Notes: generated from the letters alone by a model not told the origin. A stretch of DNA of 64,000 nucleotides from an uncultured Christensenellaceae bacterium (GCA_944380355.1 CALWHJ010000002.1:64368-128367); one strand, 5' to 3'; numbered from the stretch's first letter, positions 16,362-27,258 are shown. Translations and numbers: made by a program.

Positions 16362-16454
16362 AAAAAAAGCGCTCATTCAAAAGGACGCGATGTCCTCTGA
16401 ATGAACGCCTTTGCTCATTACGGAAATTTTAGCATAAGATAGGTGGGCTGTCAA
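16362..16454 (-). promoter_or_regulatory. gltB promoter with promoter-proximal terminator (attenuator)
   Basis: On the minus strand, TTGACA (16454-16449), 17-bp spacer and TAAAAT (16431-16426) put the start near 16419. About 7 bases later begins a long hairpin (16412-16369): outer stem of GGCGTTCATTCA type, inner AGGAC/GTCCT, loop of 5, followed by seven T. The stop signal lies about 90 bases before the gltB1 ATG, so most transcripts should end unless something prevents it. Between it and the ATG lies a further hairpin (TGTG-GCGA/TCGC-CACA type). Confidence 0.8.
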
Positions 16455-16617
16455 CAAACTGGACGATTTTTTTGAAAATTTTAAAAGATGCAGAAATTTC
16501 CGTATTCTTGATGAATACGCGCAATAGTACTGAATAAAATATAATACACACGTGCGAGAAGCACAGGACGTATTGGAATTATTTGAATAATTGCACGAAA
16601 AAAATATTCAAAAACCG

Positions 16618-16705
16618 TTGACAAGATATGCCGATGCGAGTATAATTCAACTAACAAAAGGCAAAGGTGTCTTTGAGAATTCACTCAGAGGCACCTTATT
16701 TTTTT
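16618..16705 (+). promoter_or_regulatory. asnB consensus promoter with promoter-proximal terminator (attenuator)
   Basis: TTGACA (16618-16623), 17-bp spacer, TATAAT (16641-16646): a perfect promoter. Start is near 16653. A 14-bp stem (16664-16677 with 16684-16697, G-T pairs allowed) with the six-base loop AATTCA is followed by seven T (16699-16705). The asnB ATG is 130 bases further on. A second long stem (AGTATTTTCC near 16720 with its complement near 16770) lies between. The arrangement mirrors the divergent gltB leader. Confidence 0.8.
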
Positions 16706-16837
16706 ACCTTTCGGCATAGAGTATTTTCCTTGAAAATGGCGCGAAGCGGTACAGGCAAGAGCGCGGGGAAAATGCTGATAAAATTAATATTCGTTCGCTC
16801 AGGCGATGGATAAATAAATTAAAGAGAGTAGAGAATT

Positions 16838-18415
16838 ATGTGTTCGATTATGGGTTACTGCGCAGAGGGCGCAGACAAAGAATTGTTCAAACAGTGTTTT
16901 GACCGCACCATATCGAGAGGCCCCGACGATACGCGAATAGTGGATACGGGCAAGGGACTTCTCGGTTTTCACAGACTTGCTATAATGGGTCTTTCACCCG
17001 AGGGTATGCAACCCTTCGAACTCAACGGTAATTACTGCGTATGCAACGGCGAACTTTACGGTTATGAAAAAGTAAAGAGCGAATTGTCGCGAGAATACAC
17101 ATTTAAGAGCGGCAGCGACTGCGAAATCATCTTGCCTATGTACGAAAAGTACGGCACAGATATGTTTGCTATGCTCGACGCGGAATTTGCGTGCATAATT
17201 TACGATGCTAAAAAAGGCGGTTACATTGCGGCGCGCGACCCTATCGGCATAAGACCTTTGTTTTACGGCTATGACGACAAGGGCGTAATCGTTTTTGCAA
17301 GCGAAGCAATCAACTTAATGGGGCTTGTAAAGGAAATAATTCCTTTCCCTCCCGAACATTTTTATTGCGACGGACAATTTATTAGGTACTCAAATGTTGC
17401 CAAACCCGACAAAAAGTGCTATGATAGTATAGAAAAAATTTGCGATAACATCCGCGAAAAACTTACGGCGGGCATAGAGAAGCGACTCGTTGCCGACGCA
17501 AAGGTAGGTTTCTTGCTCAGCGGAGGACTCGATTCCTCTCTCGTATGCGCTGTTGCCGCAAAGAAATCCGACAAGCCTTTGCGTACTTTTTCGATAGGTA
17601 TGAGTACGGACGCTATCGACCTCAAGTATGCAAAACAGGTAGCCGATTATATCGGCAGCGAGCATACGGAAGTCATCATAGACAAGTCCGACGTACTCTC
17701 CTCGCTCGAGAAGGTAATCAAAATTCTCGGTACTTTCGATATTACTACGATAAGAGCGAGCATAGGTATGTATCTCGTATGTAAAGCAATACACGAGACT
17801 ACGGATATAAGAGTATTGCTTACGGGAGAAATCTCCGACGAGCTTTTCGGATACAAATATACGGACTTCGCGCCTTCTGCAGAAGCTTTCCAGCAAGAGG
17901 CGGAAAAGAGAATCAGCGAGCTTTATATGTACGACGTCCTAAGAGCGGACAGATGTATATCCGTCAACTCTCTTGAGGCAAGAGTACCTTTCGGCGATTT
18001 GGATTTCGTCAAATACGTTATGTCGGTAGACCCCGAGAAAAAGCTCAACAAGTACAACAAGGGTAAATACCTTTTGCGTAAAGCTTTCGAAGGCGATTAT
18101 CTTCCTTACGATATACTCTACCGCGAAAAAGCGGCTTTTTCCGACGCGGTAGGTCACTCGATGGTAGACTATCTCAAGGAGTATGCCGAGAGTCAGTATA
18201 CCGACGAAGAGTACGAAGAGAAGCGCAAGAAATATACGCATGCGACGCCTTTTACAAAAGAGTCGCTTTTGTACAGAGAACTGTTTGAAAAATATTACCC
18301 CGGTCAGGGACGTATGATAGCCGACTTCTGGATGCCCAACAAGTCCTGGGAAGGCTGCGACGTCAACGACCCCTCTGCGAGAGTATTGTCCAACTACGGC
18401 GACAGCGGAAAATAA
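16838..18415 (+). CDS. asnB: Asparagine synthase (glutamine-hydrolysing)
   Basis: Makes asparagine from aspartate, glutamine and ATP. The Ntn nucleophile is Cys2 (MCSIMGYC), followed by RGPDDTR, FHRLAIMG and the glutamine-site CNGELYGYE. The synthetase half has the PP-loop LLSGGLDSSLV near residue 230 and the GEISDELFGYKY block. Length (525) is normal for the bacterial AsnB short form. AAAGAGAG-type Shine-Dalgarno precedes ATG 16838. The transcript begins with an intrinsic terminator (16664-16705), suggesting antitermination control. guaA follows after 77 bases with no clear terminator between. Confidence 0.95.
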   Translation: MCSIMGYCAEGADKELFKQCFDRTISRGPDDTRIVDTGKGLLGFHRLAIMGLSPEGMQPFELNGNYCVCNGELYGYEKVKSELSREYTFKSGSDCEIILPMYEKYGTDMFAMLDAEFACIIYDAKKGGYIAARDPIGIRPLFYGYDDKGVIVFASEAINLMGLVKEIIPFPPEHFYCDGQFIRYSNVAKPDKKCYDSIEKICDNIREKLTAGIEKRLVADAKVGFLLSGGLDSSLVCAVAAKKSDKPLRTFSIGMSTDAIDLKYAKQVADYIGSEHTEVIIDKSDVLSSLEKVIKILGTFDITTIRASIGMYLVCKAIHETTDIRVLLTGEISDELFGYKYTDFAPSAEAFQQEAEKRISELYMYDVLRADRCISVNSLEARVPFGDLDFVKYVMSVDPEKKLNKYNKGKYLLRKAFEGDYLPYDILYREKAAFSDAVGHSMVDYLKEYAESQYTDEEYEEKRKKYTHATPFTKESLLYRELFEKYYPGQGRMIADFWMPNKSWEGCDVNDPSARVLSNYGDSGK

Positions 18416-18492
18416 CCGTATGCCGCGAGTGACTGCCCGCGGATGCCCAACCGTAAACAAGGCGCAAGCCTGATATTTTAAAGAGGATAAAT

Positions 18493-20022
18493 ATGGAAAA
18501 AGTACTGGTACTTGATTTCGGCGGACAATATAATCAGCTTATTGCCCGCAGAGTAAGAGAACAAAACGTTTACGCAGAGATTAAGCCCTACAACAAAATC
18601 ACTCCCGAAGAGATTAAGAAAGAGGGCTACAAGGGCATTATTTTCACAGGCGGTCCCAACAGTGTTTACGAAGAAAAATCTCCCCGTTGCAGCAAGGAGG
18701 TTTTACATCTCGGTATTCCCGTATTGGGAATTTGTTACGGCGCGCAGCTTATCGCTTATCTTGAGGGCGGCGAGGTATGCAAAGCCGACAATATCAGCGA
18801 ATACGGCAGAGTACGTCTCGAAGTTAAGGAAGACACACTTTTCGAAGGTGTGCCTTCTTTCAGTGAATGCTGGATGAGTCATACCGACTACGTCAAGGTA
18901 TTGCCCGAGGGCTTCGAGGTAACTGCTACTACCGAGCATTGTCCCTGTGCCGCTATGAGCAACGGCAAGGATATTTACGCCGTGCAGTTCCACCCCGAGG
19001 TAACGCATACCGTTTACGGCAAGAGCGTATTGCACAACTTCCTTTTCGGAGTATGCAAATGCAAGGGCGACTGGCAAATGGCGGATTTTGCCAAGGAAGC
19101 GATTGAAAATTACAAAAAACAGCTTGCGGGCAAGAAGGTGCTGTGCGCGTTGAGCGGCGGCGTGGATTCTTCGGTAGCGGCTGTGTTGTTGCATAAAGCG
19201 ATAGGCGACAATCTGACCTGCGTATTTGTCGACCACGGTCTTTTGAGAAAGGACGAGGGCGATATGGTAGAGAAGATTTTCAAAGAGCGATTCAATATGA
19301 AAATCATCAGAGTAAACGCAGAAGATTTGTTCCTCGCAAAGCTCAAGGGCGTAACAGAGCCTGAGAAGAAGCGCAAGATAATAGGCGAGGAATTTATAAG
19401 AGTATTCGAAAAAGAAGCCAAGAAGATAGGCAAGGTAAATTATCTCGTACAGGGTACCATTTATCCCGACGTAATCGAGAGCGGAGCGGGAGACGCGTCC
19501 ACGATAAAGAGCCATCACAACGTAGGCGGACTTCCCAGCGTAATAGATTTTGACGAGATTATCGAGCCTTTGAGAATGCTATTCAAGGACGAAGTAAGAG
19601 CCGTAGGTACGGAGCTGGGCATACCCGCAGATTTGGTATGGCGTCAGCCTTTCCCCGGTCCGGGTCTTGCGATAAGAGTTATCGGCGAAATAACCAAAGA
19701 GAAGCTGGATATTCTGCGCGAAGCGGACGCTATTTTCAGAGACGAAATCAAGCGTGCCGGACTCGAGAAAATTACCAATCAGTATTTTGCCGTACTTACC
19801 GACAGCAGAAGCGTAGGCGTAATGGGCGATGCGAGAACTTACGGTTACACGGTTGCATTGAGAGCGGTTACGACGGACGACTTTATGACGGCTGACTGGA
19901 CCAAACTTCCTTACGAAGTACTCGACAGAGCCAGCAACAGAATTACCAACGAAGTGAGAAGCATAGGAAGAGTAGTTTATGACGTCACTTCCAAACCCCC
20001 CGCAACGGTAGAGTGGGAATAA
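18493..20022 (+). CDS. guaA: GMP synthase (glutamine-hydrolysing)
   Basis: Converts XMP to GMP. The N-terminal class I amidotransferase has GICYGAQL (nucleophile Cys) and QFHPEVTHT (His-Glu of the triad). The ATP pyrophosphatase part has the P-loop [14 protein letters not shown] near residue 220, and the dimerisation domain ends in [11 protein letters not shown] as in all GuaA. Length 509 is typical. AAAGAGGA precedes the ATG. It sits between asnB and purF, and a terminator follows. Confidence 0.97.
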   Translation: MEKVLVLDFGGQYNQLIARRVREQNVYAEIKPYNKITPEEIKKEGYKGIIFTGGPNSVYEEKSPRCSKEVLHLGIPVLGICYGAQLIAYLEGGEVCKADNISEYGRVRLEVKEDTLFEGVPSFSECWMSHTDYVKVLPEGFEVTATTEHCPCAAMSNGKDIYAVQFHPEVTHTVYGKSVLHNFLFGVCKCKGDWQMADFAKEAIENYKKQLAGKKVLCALSGGVDSSVAAVLLHKAIGDNLTCVFVDHGLLRKDEGDMVEKIFKERFNMKIIRVNAEDLFLAKLKGVTEPEKKRKIIGEEFIRVFEKEAKKIGKVNYLVQGTIYPDVIESGAGDASTIKSHHNVGGLPSVIDFDEIIEPLRMLFKDEVRAVGTELGIPADLVWRQPFPGPGLAIRVIGEITKEKLDILREADAIFRDEIKRAGLEKITNQYFAVLTDSRSVGVMGDARTYGYTVALRAVTTDDFMTADWTKLPYEVLDRASNRITNEVRSIGRVVYDVTSKPPATVEWE

Positions 20023-20025
20023 GAG

Positions 20026-20054
20026 CGCAAGCGGATTTATCCGCCTGCGTTTTT
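20026..20054 (+). terminator. Intrinsic terminator between guaA and purF
   Basis: Stem CGCA-A-GCGGAT with ATCCGC-C-TGCG (20026-20049), two-base loop and T5. Confidence 0.85.
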
Positions 20055-20128
20055 CGCGATTTAAAGCAATAACATACGCAAAAGAAAGAGTAAAAGGAAA
20101 GAGTAAAAGGAAAATCGGAGGAGTTAAT

Positions 20129-21559
20129 ATGCAAGGAGAAGTCAACGAGGAGTGCGGAGTATTCGGTATATTCGCGCCCGCTCCCTCTAACGTGGCAAAG
20201 TACGTATACTACGGTTTGTACGCGCTTCAGCACAGAGGTCAGGAGAGTTGCGGAATAGTAGTCAACGATGACGGCATTTTCAAATCGCACAAGGATTTGG
20301 GACTCGTCAACGAAGTTTTCAACAAGGACGTAATGGCAAGACTTCCGCAGGGCAAAATCGCAGTAGGACACGTAAGATACGGCACTACGGGAGCGACCAA
20401 CCGTAACAACTGTCAGCCTATCGAGGTTAACCACAGAAAGGGAAGAATAGCTATCGCGCACAACGGAAATCTTTCCAACGCTTACAACTTGAGAGAGCAG
20501 CTCGAGATGACGGGCGCGATTTTCCATACAACTTGCGATACCGAGATAATAGCTTATCTTATTACGAAAGAAAGACTTACCGCGCCTTCTACCGAGAAGG
20601 CTTTGAGCGAGGTTTTCAACAAAATCGAAGGAGCGTATTCGCTCGTACTTATGACCCCCACGAAACTTATCGCGGCGAGAGACCCTCAGGGCTTCCGTCC
20701 TCTTTGCTACGGCATAACGCCCTCCAACGCGTACATAGTCGCGTCTGAGAGCTGCGCGCTCAAGGCAGTAGGCGCGAAGTACGTGAGAGATATAGAAGCG
20801 GGAGAAATAGTAGTATTCGACGACGAAGGCGTACATTCCAACCGCACGCATTGCGGCAAGAATAAAAAGTTGTCGAGGTGCATATTCGAGTACATTTATT
20901 TTGCGCGCCCCGACTCGGTGATTGACGGCGTTTCCGTACATAAGTCGAGAGAAAAAGCGGGACAGTTGCTTGCAAAGGCACACCCCGTCGAAGCTGACGT
21001 AGTAATAGGAGTACCCGATTCGGGGCTTGACGCCGCACTCGGTTACAGCAAGCAGTCGGGAATACCTTACGGTATAGGATTTATCAAAAACAAGTATATC
21101 GGCAGAACGTTTATCACGCCCGGACAGGACGACAGAGCAAATCTCGTCAACATTAAACTCAATCCCATTTCGGACACCGTAGACGGCAAAAGAGTAGTGC
21201 TTATAGACGACTCGATTGTCAGAGGTACGACAAGCAGACGTATAGTTACGCAGCTGAGAATGGCGGGAGCAAAAGAGATACATATGCGCATATCCGCGCC
21301 TCCTTTCCTCTATCCCTGCTATTACGGCACGGACATAGATTCGAGAGAAAACCTCATTGCGGTCAATCACTCGGTAGACGAAATCTGCAAGATGATAGGA
21401 GCCGACAGTCTGGGATATCTGTCCTTCGAGGATTTGAGCAGACTCATAGATTCGGACGATTTCTGTGCGGCTTGTTTCTGCGGAGATTACCCTACGAAAG
21501 TTTACGAGGGAAAGAAAGACAGGTTTGAGAGAAAACTTTCCGAAAAAGAAGACGACTGA
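20129..21559 (+). CDS. purF: Amidophosphoribosyltransferase
   Basis: First step of purine synthesis: PRPP plus glutamine to phosphoribosylamine. The nucleophile is Cys9 after an 8-residue leader (NEECGVFGIF) that is normally cut off. The glutaminase has GHVRYGTTG and AHNGNLSNA; the PRPP site is VVLIDDSIVRGTTS. FCAACFCGDYPTKVY near the C-terminus matches the cysteine pattern of the 4Fe-4S, oxygen-sensitive B. subtilis-type enzyme, in line with an anaerobe. GGAGG lies just before ATG 20129. No other pur genes are beside it; its neighbours are other glutamine users. Confidence 0.96.
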   Translation: MQGEVNEECGVFGIFAPAPSNVAKYVYYGLYALQHRGQESCGIVVNDDGIFKSHKDLGLVNEVFNKDVMARLPQGKIAVGHVRYGTTGATNRNNCQPIEVNHRKGRIAIAHNGNLSNAYNLREQLEMTGAIFHTTCDTEIIAYLITKERLTAPSTEKALSEVFNKIEGAYSLVLMTPTKLIAARDPQGFRPLCYGITPSNAYIVASESCALKAVGAKYVRDIEAGEIVVFDDEGVHSNRTHCGKNKKLSRCIFEYIYFARPDSVIDGVSVHKSREKAGQLLAKAHPVEADVVIGVPDSGLDAALGYSKQSGIPYGIGFIKNKYIGRTFITPGQDDRANLVNIKLNPISDTVDGKRVVLIDDSIVRGTTSRRIVTQLRMAGAKEIHMRISAPPFLYPCYYGTDIDSRENLIAVNHSVDEICKMIGADSLGYLSFEDLSRLIDSDDFCAACFCGDYPTKVYEGKKDRFERKLSEKEDD

Positions 21560-21562
21560 CGA

Positions 21563-21592
21563 TTGACAAATTATCGGAAATACGGATATAAT
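21563..21592 (+). promoter_or_regulatory. carAB promoter
   Basis: TTGACA (21563-21568), 18-bp spacer, TATAAT (21587-21592), 24 bases before the carA ATG. No attenuator is seen in the short leader. Confidence 0.8.
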
Positions 21593-21616
21593 CATTAGAA
21601 AAAATAGAGAGGAAAT

Positions 21617-22711
21617 ATGAAGGAATTCGACGCAAAGATAGTTTTTGAAGACGGTACGGAATACTACGGTTACGCTTTCGGCGCGAAAGAGCAGAAAGTT
21701 ACGGAGTTGGTATTCAATACTTCTATGGCGGGTTATCAGGAGATACTGTCAGACCCGTCTTATACCTACCAGACTGTAGTTATGACTTATCCGCTCATAG
21801 GCAACTACGGTATGACTTCGTGGGATTACGAAACCAAGACACCCACGATAGGCGGACTTGTCGTAAGAGAATACAACGATTTTCCCTCCAACTGGGGTAG
21901 CGTAGAGTCGCTCGGCGAAGTAATGGAAAAATACGGTGTTACGGGTATATCGGGTATAGACACGAGAAAACTGACGAGAAGAATACGCGATTTGGGAAGC
22001 TGTAAGATTTTGACGACCGCGGCTTCGACTCCTCTCGACGAGGCATTGAAAATACTCGCAAGCACCGACGTGCCCAGGGACGGCGTATCAAAAGTAAGCT
22101 GCAAAAAAGCGTGGGAGAGCAAGGCTCAGGACGCGGCTTACAAGGTAGTCGCCGTGGATTGCGGAATAAAGCACAATATTATCCGCTCGCTCAACAAGAG
22201 AGGCTGCGACGTGGTAGTCGTGCCTTGGAATACTACGGCTAAGCAAATCGAGGCTATGCGACCCGACGGAGTATTTTTCTCCAACGGTCCCGGAGACCCC
22301 GAGGACGTAGTACCCGTAATCAACCTCATAAAAGAAATCAAAGGCAAGTATCCTATATTCGGAATATGCCTCGGTCATCAGCTCATCTCGCTTGCTTACG
22401 GGGCCAAGACCTACAAACTCAAATTCGGACACAGAGGCGGCAACCATCCCGTCAAGGACTTGAAGACGGGCAAGATAGAGGTTACGGCGCAAAACCACTC
22501 TTACGCGGTTGACGCGAAGAGCGTGGGAAAAACCGACCTTACGGTTACGCATATGAATATTCTCGACAATACGGTAGAGGGCGTAGAGTGCGTCAAAGAC
22601 AATATCTTCAGCGTGCAATACCACCCCGAGAGCTGCCCCGGTCCTCAGGACAGCGCGTACTTGTTCGACAAGTTTATAAGAAATATAGAGGAGGGTAAGA
22701 AAAATGCCTAA
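21617..22711 (+). CDS. carA: Carbamoyl-phosphate synthase small (glutaminase) subunit
   Basis: A 364-residue class I amidotransferase that feeds ammonia to CarB. The N-terminal CPSase_sm domain shows [17 protein letters not shown]; the triad is in FGICLGHQL (Cys) and [12 protein letters not shown] (His, Glu). GAGAGGAA precedes the ATG. The stop overlaps the carB start by 8 bases, so translation is coupled. Carbamoyl phosphate serves pyrimidines and arginine; no pyr or arg gene is adjacent. Confidence 0.97.
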   Translation: MKEFDAKIVFEDGTEYYGYAFGAKEQKVTELVFNTSMAGYQEILSDPSYTYQTVVMTYPLIGNYGMTSWDYETKTPTIGGLVVREYNDFPSNWGSVESLGEVMEKYGVTGISGIDTRKLTRRIRDLGSCKILTTAASTPLDEALKILASTDVPRDGVSKVSCKKAWESKAQDAAYKVVAVDCGIKHNIIRSLNKRGCDVVVVPWNTTAKQIEAMRPDGVFFSNGPGDPEDVVPVINLIKEIKGKYPIFGICLGHQLISLAYGAKTYKLKFGHRGGNHPVKDLKTGKIEVTAQNHSYAVDAKSVGKTDLTVTHMNILDNTVEGVECVKDNIFSVQYHPESCPGPQDSAYLFDKFIRNIEEGKKNA

Positions 22712-25700
22712 GCGTACGGATATAAAGAAAGTTCTTGTTATAGGCAGCGGACCTATCGTAATAGGTCAGGCGGCAGAATTCGACTATGCGGGTACGCAGG
22801 CTTGTCTTGCGCTCAAAGAGCAGGGCTACGAAGTAGTGCTTTGCAACTCCAACCCCGCTACCATAATGACGGATACGTCGATAGCCGACAAGGTGTATAT
22901 GGAGCCTTTGACGCTCGAGTATCTTGCTAAGATAATAAGATTCGAGCGTCCCGACGCGATTATACCGGGTATAGGCGGACAGACGGGACTCAACCTTGCC
23001 ATACAGCTAGAGAAGAAAGGCGTACTCAAGGAGTGTCGCGTAGAGCTTCTCGGTACGGACGTCAAGAGTATAGAAAGAGCCGAGGACAGAGAGCTTTTCA
23101 AGGAACTTTGCGAAAGTCTCGGTGAACCCGTGCTTCCTTCGCAGATTGCTAATACTATCGAAGAGGGTCTCGAGGCGGTAGAGAAGATAGGCTACCCCGT
23201 AGTGCTTCGTCCCGCGTTTACGCTCGGCGGTACGGGCGGCGGCTTTGCCGACAACGAAGAGGAGTTTTTGGAGATTATCAAAAACGCTTTGAGTTTGTCC
23301 CCCGTGCATCAGGTACTCGTCGAGAAGAGTATCAAGGGCTACAAGGAAATCGAATATGAGGTTATGCGTGACGCCAACGATACGGCTATCGCGATATGTA
23401 ATATGGAAAACATCGACCCCGTAGGAATACACACGGGCGACTCCATAGTAGTATGTCCCTCGCAGACTCTGACCAACAGAGAATATCAGATGCTGAGAGA
23501 CAGCGCGCTCAAGATAATAAGAGAACTCAAGATAGAGGGCGGCTGCAACGTGCAATTCGCACTCGACCCCAAGTCCTTCCAGTATTATCTCATCGAGGTA
23601 AACCCCAGAGTTTCGCGTTCGTCCGCGCTTGCTTCCAAGGCGAGCGGATATCCTATCGCGAGAGTTTCCGCACAGATAGGCATAGGAATGAACCTCGACG
23701 AAATTATGCTTGCCAATACCCCCGCGTCATTCGAGCCTTCGCTTGACTACGTGGTTACCAAGATGCCCCGCTTCCCCTTCGATAAGTTTGCCGACGCCAA
23801 CAACAAGCTCGGTACGCAGATGAAAGCTACGGGCGAGGTAATGAGCGTAGGCAGAACGATAGAGGAAAGCTTGCTCAAAGCTATACGTTCGCTAGAGATA
23901 GGCGTATATCACATGTATATGCCCAAATTCGACACGATGAGCAGAGACGAGCTTTTGCAATATATCTCTATCGGTACGGATGACAGAATATACGCAATCG
24001 CTCAGCTTTTGAGAATGGGCGAGAGCATAGACAGAATAGCTCATATCACCAAGATTGACGAGCTGTTTGTCCGCAAATTCAAGAATATCGTAGACGAGGA
24101 AAAGAAACTCACGGCAAACGTAGGCAATCCAGACGTGCTTAAAGAAGCCAAGAAAATGGGCTTCTCAGATAAGGCTATTGCCAAGTTCTGGCAGATGAAA
24201 GAAATCCAGGTCAACAAGCTGAGAAAGGACAACGGCATTGTTCCCGTATACAAGATGATAGACAGCTGCGCGGCAGAGTTCGACAGTTATATTCCTTACT
24301 TCTATTCGACCTACGAGGAGGAAAACGAATCCAAGGTTTCGGATAAGAAAAAGGTCGTCGTGCTCGGCAGCGGTCCTATACGTATAGGTCAGGGCGTGGA
24401 ATTCGACTATTCGACCGTGCACGCAGTAAAGACTATAAAGAGGTCGGGTTTCGAGGCTATAATAATCAACAACAACCCCGAAACCGTATCGACCGATTAC
24501 ACCACGGCGGACAAGCTGTACTTCGAGCCTTTGTGCACCGAAGACGTAATGAACATTATCGAGATGGAAAAGCCAATCGGCGTAATAGCTTCTTTGGGCG
24601 GTCAGACGGCAATCAACCTTGCCGAATCGCTTATGGAGAGAGGTGCGAAGATTATAGGTACGGATTGCGACGCTATCGAAAAGGCAGAAAACCGCGACGC
24701 GTTCGAAAAACTGCTTTTGTCTTTGAATATACCTCAGCCTAAGGGCAGAGCCGTAACCAAGATAGAAGACGGACTTCAAGCCGCTAAAGAGATAGGCTAT
24801 CCCGTACTCGTACGTCCCAGCTTCGTACTCGGCGGCAGAGCTATGAGAATAGTCGCCGGCGAAGAACAGCTCAAACATTATCTCAAGACGGCAGTTGAAA
24901 TCGACGAGGATAAGCCCGTACTCGTAGACAAGTATATTCAGGGTAAGGAAGTCGAGGTTGACGCGGTATGCGACGGCAAGGACGTATTCGTTCCCGGCAT
25001 AATGGAACTCGTAGAGCGTACGGGCGTACACTCGGGCGACTCGATAAGCGTTTACCCCACGTTCAGCATTAGCGACAAGGTCAAGAAGACGATTATAGAT
25101 TACACGCAAAAGCTCGGCAAGGGCATAGGTATCGTGGGACTTTACAATATACAGTTCATCGTCGACAAGGACGACAACGTATATATTATTGAGGTAAATC
25201 CCCGTTCGTCGCGTACGGTGCCTTTCCTCTCGAAAGCTACGGGTTACGATTTGGCGGATATCGCTACTCTCGTAATACTCGGCAAGAGCCTTAAAGAACA
25301 GGGCTACGCAATCAGCTATCCTCCCGAGAAAAAGAGATGGTACGCAAAAGCTCCCGCTTTCTCCTTCTCCAAATTGAGAGGTATGGACTCCTATCTGTCT
25401 CCCGAGATGAAATCTACGGGCGAGGCAATAGGCTACGACAAGGCACTCAACAGAGCATTGTACAAGGCTTTGCAGGCGTCGGGCGTAAAGGTGCAGAATT
25501 ACGGCACGGTACTCGCTACCATTGCCGACAACGACAAGCCAGAAGCTTTGCCTTTGATTAGAAGATTCTACAACTTAGGATTCAATATCGAGGCTACCGA
25601 GGGCACGGCTAAATTCCTCAAAGAGCACGGCATCAAGACCCGTCCCCGCAAGAAGATAAGCGACGGTTCGACGGATATTCTCGACTCTATACGTCAGGGC

Positions 25701-25886
25701 TACGTAACCTACGTTATCAATACCCGCGACGTAAGTGCGGAAAACAAAATGGCAGACGGTTCGGCAATCCGTCAGTGCGCTATCGAAAACAACGTTACGG
25801 TGTTCACCGCACTCGATACGGTAAAAGTACTGCTTGACGTACTCGAAGAAATTACTATGAGCGTTTCGACTATAGACGCAGAATAA
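22704..25886 (+). CDS. carB: Carbamoyl-phosphate synthase large subunit
   Basis: A 1060-residue protein made of two homologous ATP-grasp halves. Each begins with [21 protein letters not shown] or the similar [20 protein letters not shown], and holds GGTGGG- or GGRAMR-type ATP-grasp loops and an IEVNPR metal-binding motif. The N-half phosphorylates bicarbonate, the C-half carbamate; an oligomerisation domain joins them, and an MGS-like allosteric domain (from about residue 935) closes the protein. AGGAGGG lies before ATG 22704. The length is normal. Confidence 0.97.
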   Translation: MPKRTDIKKVLVIGSGPIVIGQAAEFDYAGTQACLALKEQGYEVVLCNSNPATIMTDTSIADKVYMEPLTLEYLAKIIRFERPDAIIPGIGGQTGLNLAIQLEKKGVLKECRVELLGTDVKSIERAEDRELFKELCESLGEPVLPSQIANTIEEGLEAVEKIGYPVVLRPAFTLGGTGGGFADNEEEFLEIIKNALSLSPVHQVLVEKSIKGYKEIEYEVMRDANDTAIAICNMENIDPVGIHTGDSIVVCPSQTLTNREYQMLRDSALKIIRELKIEGGCNVQFALDPKSFQYYLIEVNPRVSRSSALASKASGYPIARVSAQIGIGMNLDEIMLANTPASFEPSLDYVVTKMPRFPFDKFADANNKLGTQMKATGEVMSVGRTIEESLLKAIRSLEIGVYHMYMPKFDTMSRDELLQYISIGTDDRIYAIAQLLRMGESIDRIAHITKIDELFVRKFKNIVDEEKKLTANVGNPDVLKEAKKMGFSDKAIAKFWQMKEIQVNKLRKDNGIVPVYKMIDSCAAEFDSYIPYFYSTYEEENESKVSDKKKVVVLGSGPIRIGQGVEFDYSTVHAVKTIKRSGFEAIIINNNPETVSTDYTTADKLYFEPLCTEDVMNIIEMEKPIGVIASLGGQTAINLAESLMERGAKIIGTDCDAIEKAENRDAFEKLLLSLNIPQPKGRAVTKIEDGLQAAKEIGYPVLVRPSFVLGGRAMRIVAGEEQLKHYLKTAVEIDEDKPVLVDKYIQGKEVEVDAVCDGKDVFVPGIMELVERTGVHSGDSISVYPTFSISDKVKKTIIDYTQKLGKGIGIVGLYNIQFIVDKDDNVYIIEVNPRSSRTVPFLSKATGYDLADIATLVILGKSLKEQGYAISYPPEKKRWYAKAPAFSFSKLRGMDSYLSPEMKSTGEAIGYDKALNRALYKALQASGVKVQNYGTVLATIADNDKPEALPLIRRFYNLGFNIEATEGTAKFLKEHGIKTRPRKKISDGSTDILDSIRQGYVTYVINTRDVSAENKMADGSAIRQCAIENNVTVFTALDTVKVLLDVLEEITMSVSTIDAE

Positions 25887-25994
25887 CAACTTAAGCTCAG
25901 CGCCTTAAATTGTTTTATCCGAGCGCATACAGAGCATAAAAAAGACCAAAATATCAAAGGGCTTAAAGCCTGAATAAGTGAAAAAATATACGGA

Positions 25995-27185
25995 GTGAAT
26001 ATGTTAAAACCCAACACAAATTACAACAATCTCAAAGACTCGTATCTCTTTTACAGAATATCCCAAAAGGTAGCAAAGTATCTCGACGAGCATAAGGGCT
26101 CGAGAGTACTCAGATTAGGCATAGGCGACGTATCTCTTCCCCTTTGCAAAACTGTAATCGACGCTTTGCATAAGGCGGTTGACGACCAGGCAAACAAGTC
26201 TACTTTCCACGGCTATATGCCCGAGTGCGGCGCGGATTTTTTCAAGAAAGCCGTAGCCGGATATTATGAGAAAAGAGGCGTAAAATTGTTAGAAGACGAA
26301 GTTTTCGTATCCTCCGGCGCGAGTGACGAACTCGGTGATATTCTCGACCTTTTCGACAAGTCGGACAGCGTACTCGTAATCGAGCCTGCTTATCCCGCAT
26401 ACGTCGACGCCAACGTAATGGTAGGAAGAGAAATACTGCATCTCTCTTCGGGCAAGGAAAACGGATTTTTGCCTCTTCCCGACGAGAGCGTAAAAGCAGA
26501 TTTGGTGTATATCTGTTCTCCCAACAATCCTACGGGCGCGGTATATGACAAGGCAAGTCTCAAGAAGTGGGTAGACTGGGCAAACGCACGCGGTGCGGTA
26601 ATATTGTTTGACGCGGCTTACGAGGCTTTTATAGAGGACGACACGCTTCCTCACAGCATTTTCCAGATTGACGGTGCGCGTACTTGCGCGATAGAAATCT
26701 GTTCGCTTTCCAAGACGGCAGGCTTTACGGGTACCCGTTGCGGCTATACCGTAATTCCCAAAGAACTCGAAAGGGGCGGTATGAATCTCAATGCAATGTG
26801 GGTGCGCAACCGTACCACCAAGACCAACGGCGTATCTTATATTCTGCAAAGAGGCGCGGCGGCTGTGTTTACCGACGAGGGGCTCAAAGAAATACACGAG
26901 AATATAGCAATTTACAAGCAAAACGCAAAGTGCATTATGGCTGCGCTCGACCAACTCGGCATTTGGTATTGCGGCGGCAAAAACGCTCCTTATATCTGGC
27001 TCAAGTGTCCTAAAGGTATGTCCAGCTGGGAATTTTTCGATTATCTTCTCGACAAGGCGCAAATCGTCGGCACTCCCGGCGAAGGTTTCGGCAGTTGCGG
27101 CGAAGGCTACTTCCGTTTCTCCACTTTCGGCAGCGTTGAGGATACAAAGGAAGCTGCAAGAAGACTCATTGAGCTTTTGGGATAA
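25995..27185 (+). CDS. dapL: LL-diaminopimelate aminotransferase
   Basis: A 396-residue PLP aminotransferase of fold type I that turns tetrahydrodipicolinate directly into LL-diaminopimelate. The DapL-type N-terminus (LKDSYLFYRISQKV, RLGIGDVSLPL) and SPNNPTGAVYDK, the PLP-lysine block EICSLSKTAGFTGTRCGYTV and the closing FRFSTFG are clear. It provides lysine and cell-wall diaminopimelate. The 108-base gap after carB has no terminator by eye, so read-through is possible. A second diaminopimelate enzyme, Ddh, is encoded at 56330. A strong terminator follows. Confidence 0.95.
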   Translation: MNMLKPNTNYNNLKDSYLFYRISQKVAKYLDEHKGSRVLRLGIGDVSLPLCKTVIDALHKAVDDQANKSTFHGYMPECGADFFKKAVAGYYEKRGVKLLEDEVFVSSGASDELGDILDLFDKSDSVLVIEPAYPAYVDANVMVGREILHLSSGKENGFLPLPDESVKADLVYICSPNNPTGAVYDKASLKKWVDWANARGAVILFDAAYEAFIEDDTLPHSIFQIDGARTCAIEICSLSKTAGFTGTRCGYTVIPKELERGGMNLNAMWVRNRTTKTNGVSYILQRGAAAVFTDEGLKEIHENIAIYKQNAKCIMAALDQLGIWYCGGKNAPYIWLKCPKGMSSWEFFDYLLDKAQIVGTPGEGFGSCGEGYFRFSTFGSVEDTKEAARRLIELLG

Positions 27186-27205
27186 AAACATTGAAATTTT
27201 CAGAA

Positions 27206-27244
27206 AAAGGCAAAACCATAGATATTTTGGTTTTGCCTTTTTTT
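27206..27244 (+). terminator. Intrinsic terminator after dapL
   Basis: AAAGGCAAAACC paired with GGTTTTGCCTTT (27206-27217 with 27229-27240), then more T. It closes the nitrogen cluster. Confidence 0.9.
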
Positions 27245-27258
27245 ATCAAAATTAGCTC

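Noticed and set aside
16481-16684. 67-codon minus-strand frame upstream of asnB
   Set aside because: It overlaps the asnB promoter and attenuator and has no ribosome-binding site.
16664-16697. Canonical ANTAR two-hairpin RNA motif in the asnB leader
   Set aside because: A six-base loop is present, but it lacks G at position 4 and no second matching hairpin was found next to it; reported only as an attenuator.
19985-21595. 536-codon minus-strand open frame across purF
   Set aside because: Antisense shadow of purF, which is unambiguous on the plus strand; the frame is low in conserved features and rich in Arg/Tyr/Ser as antisense frames are.
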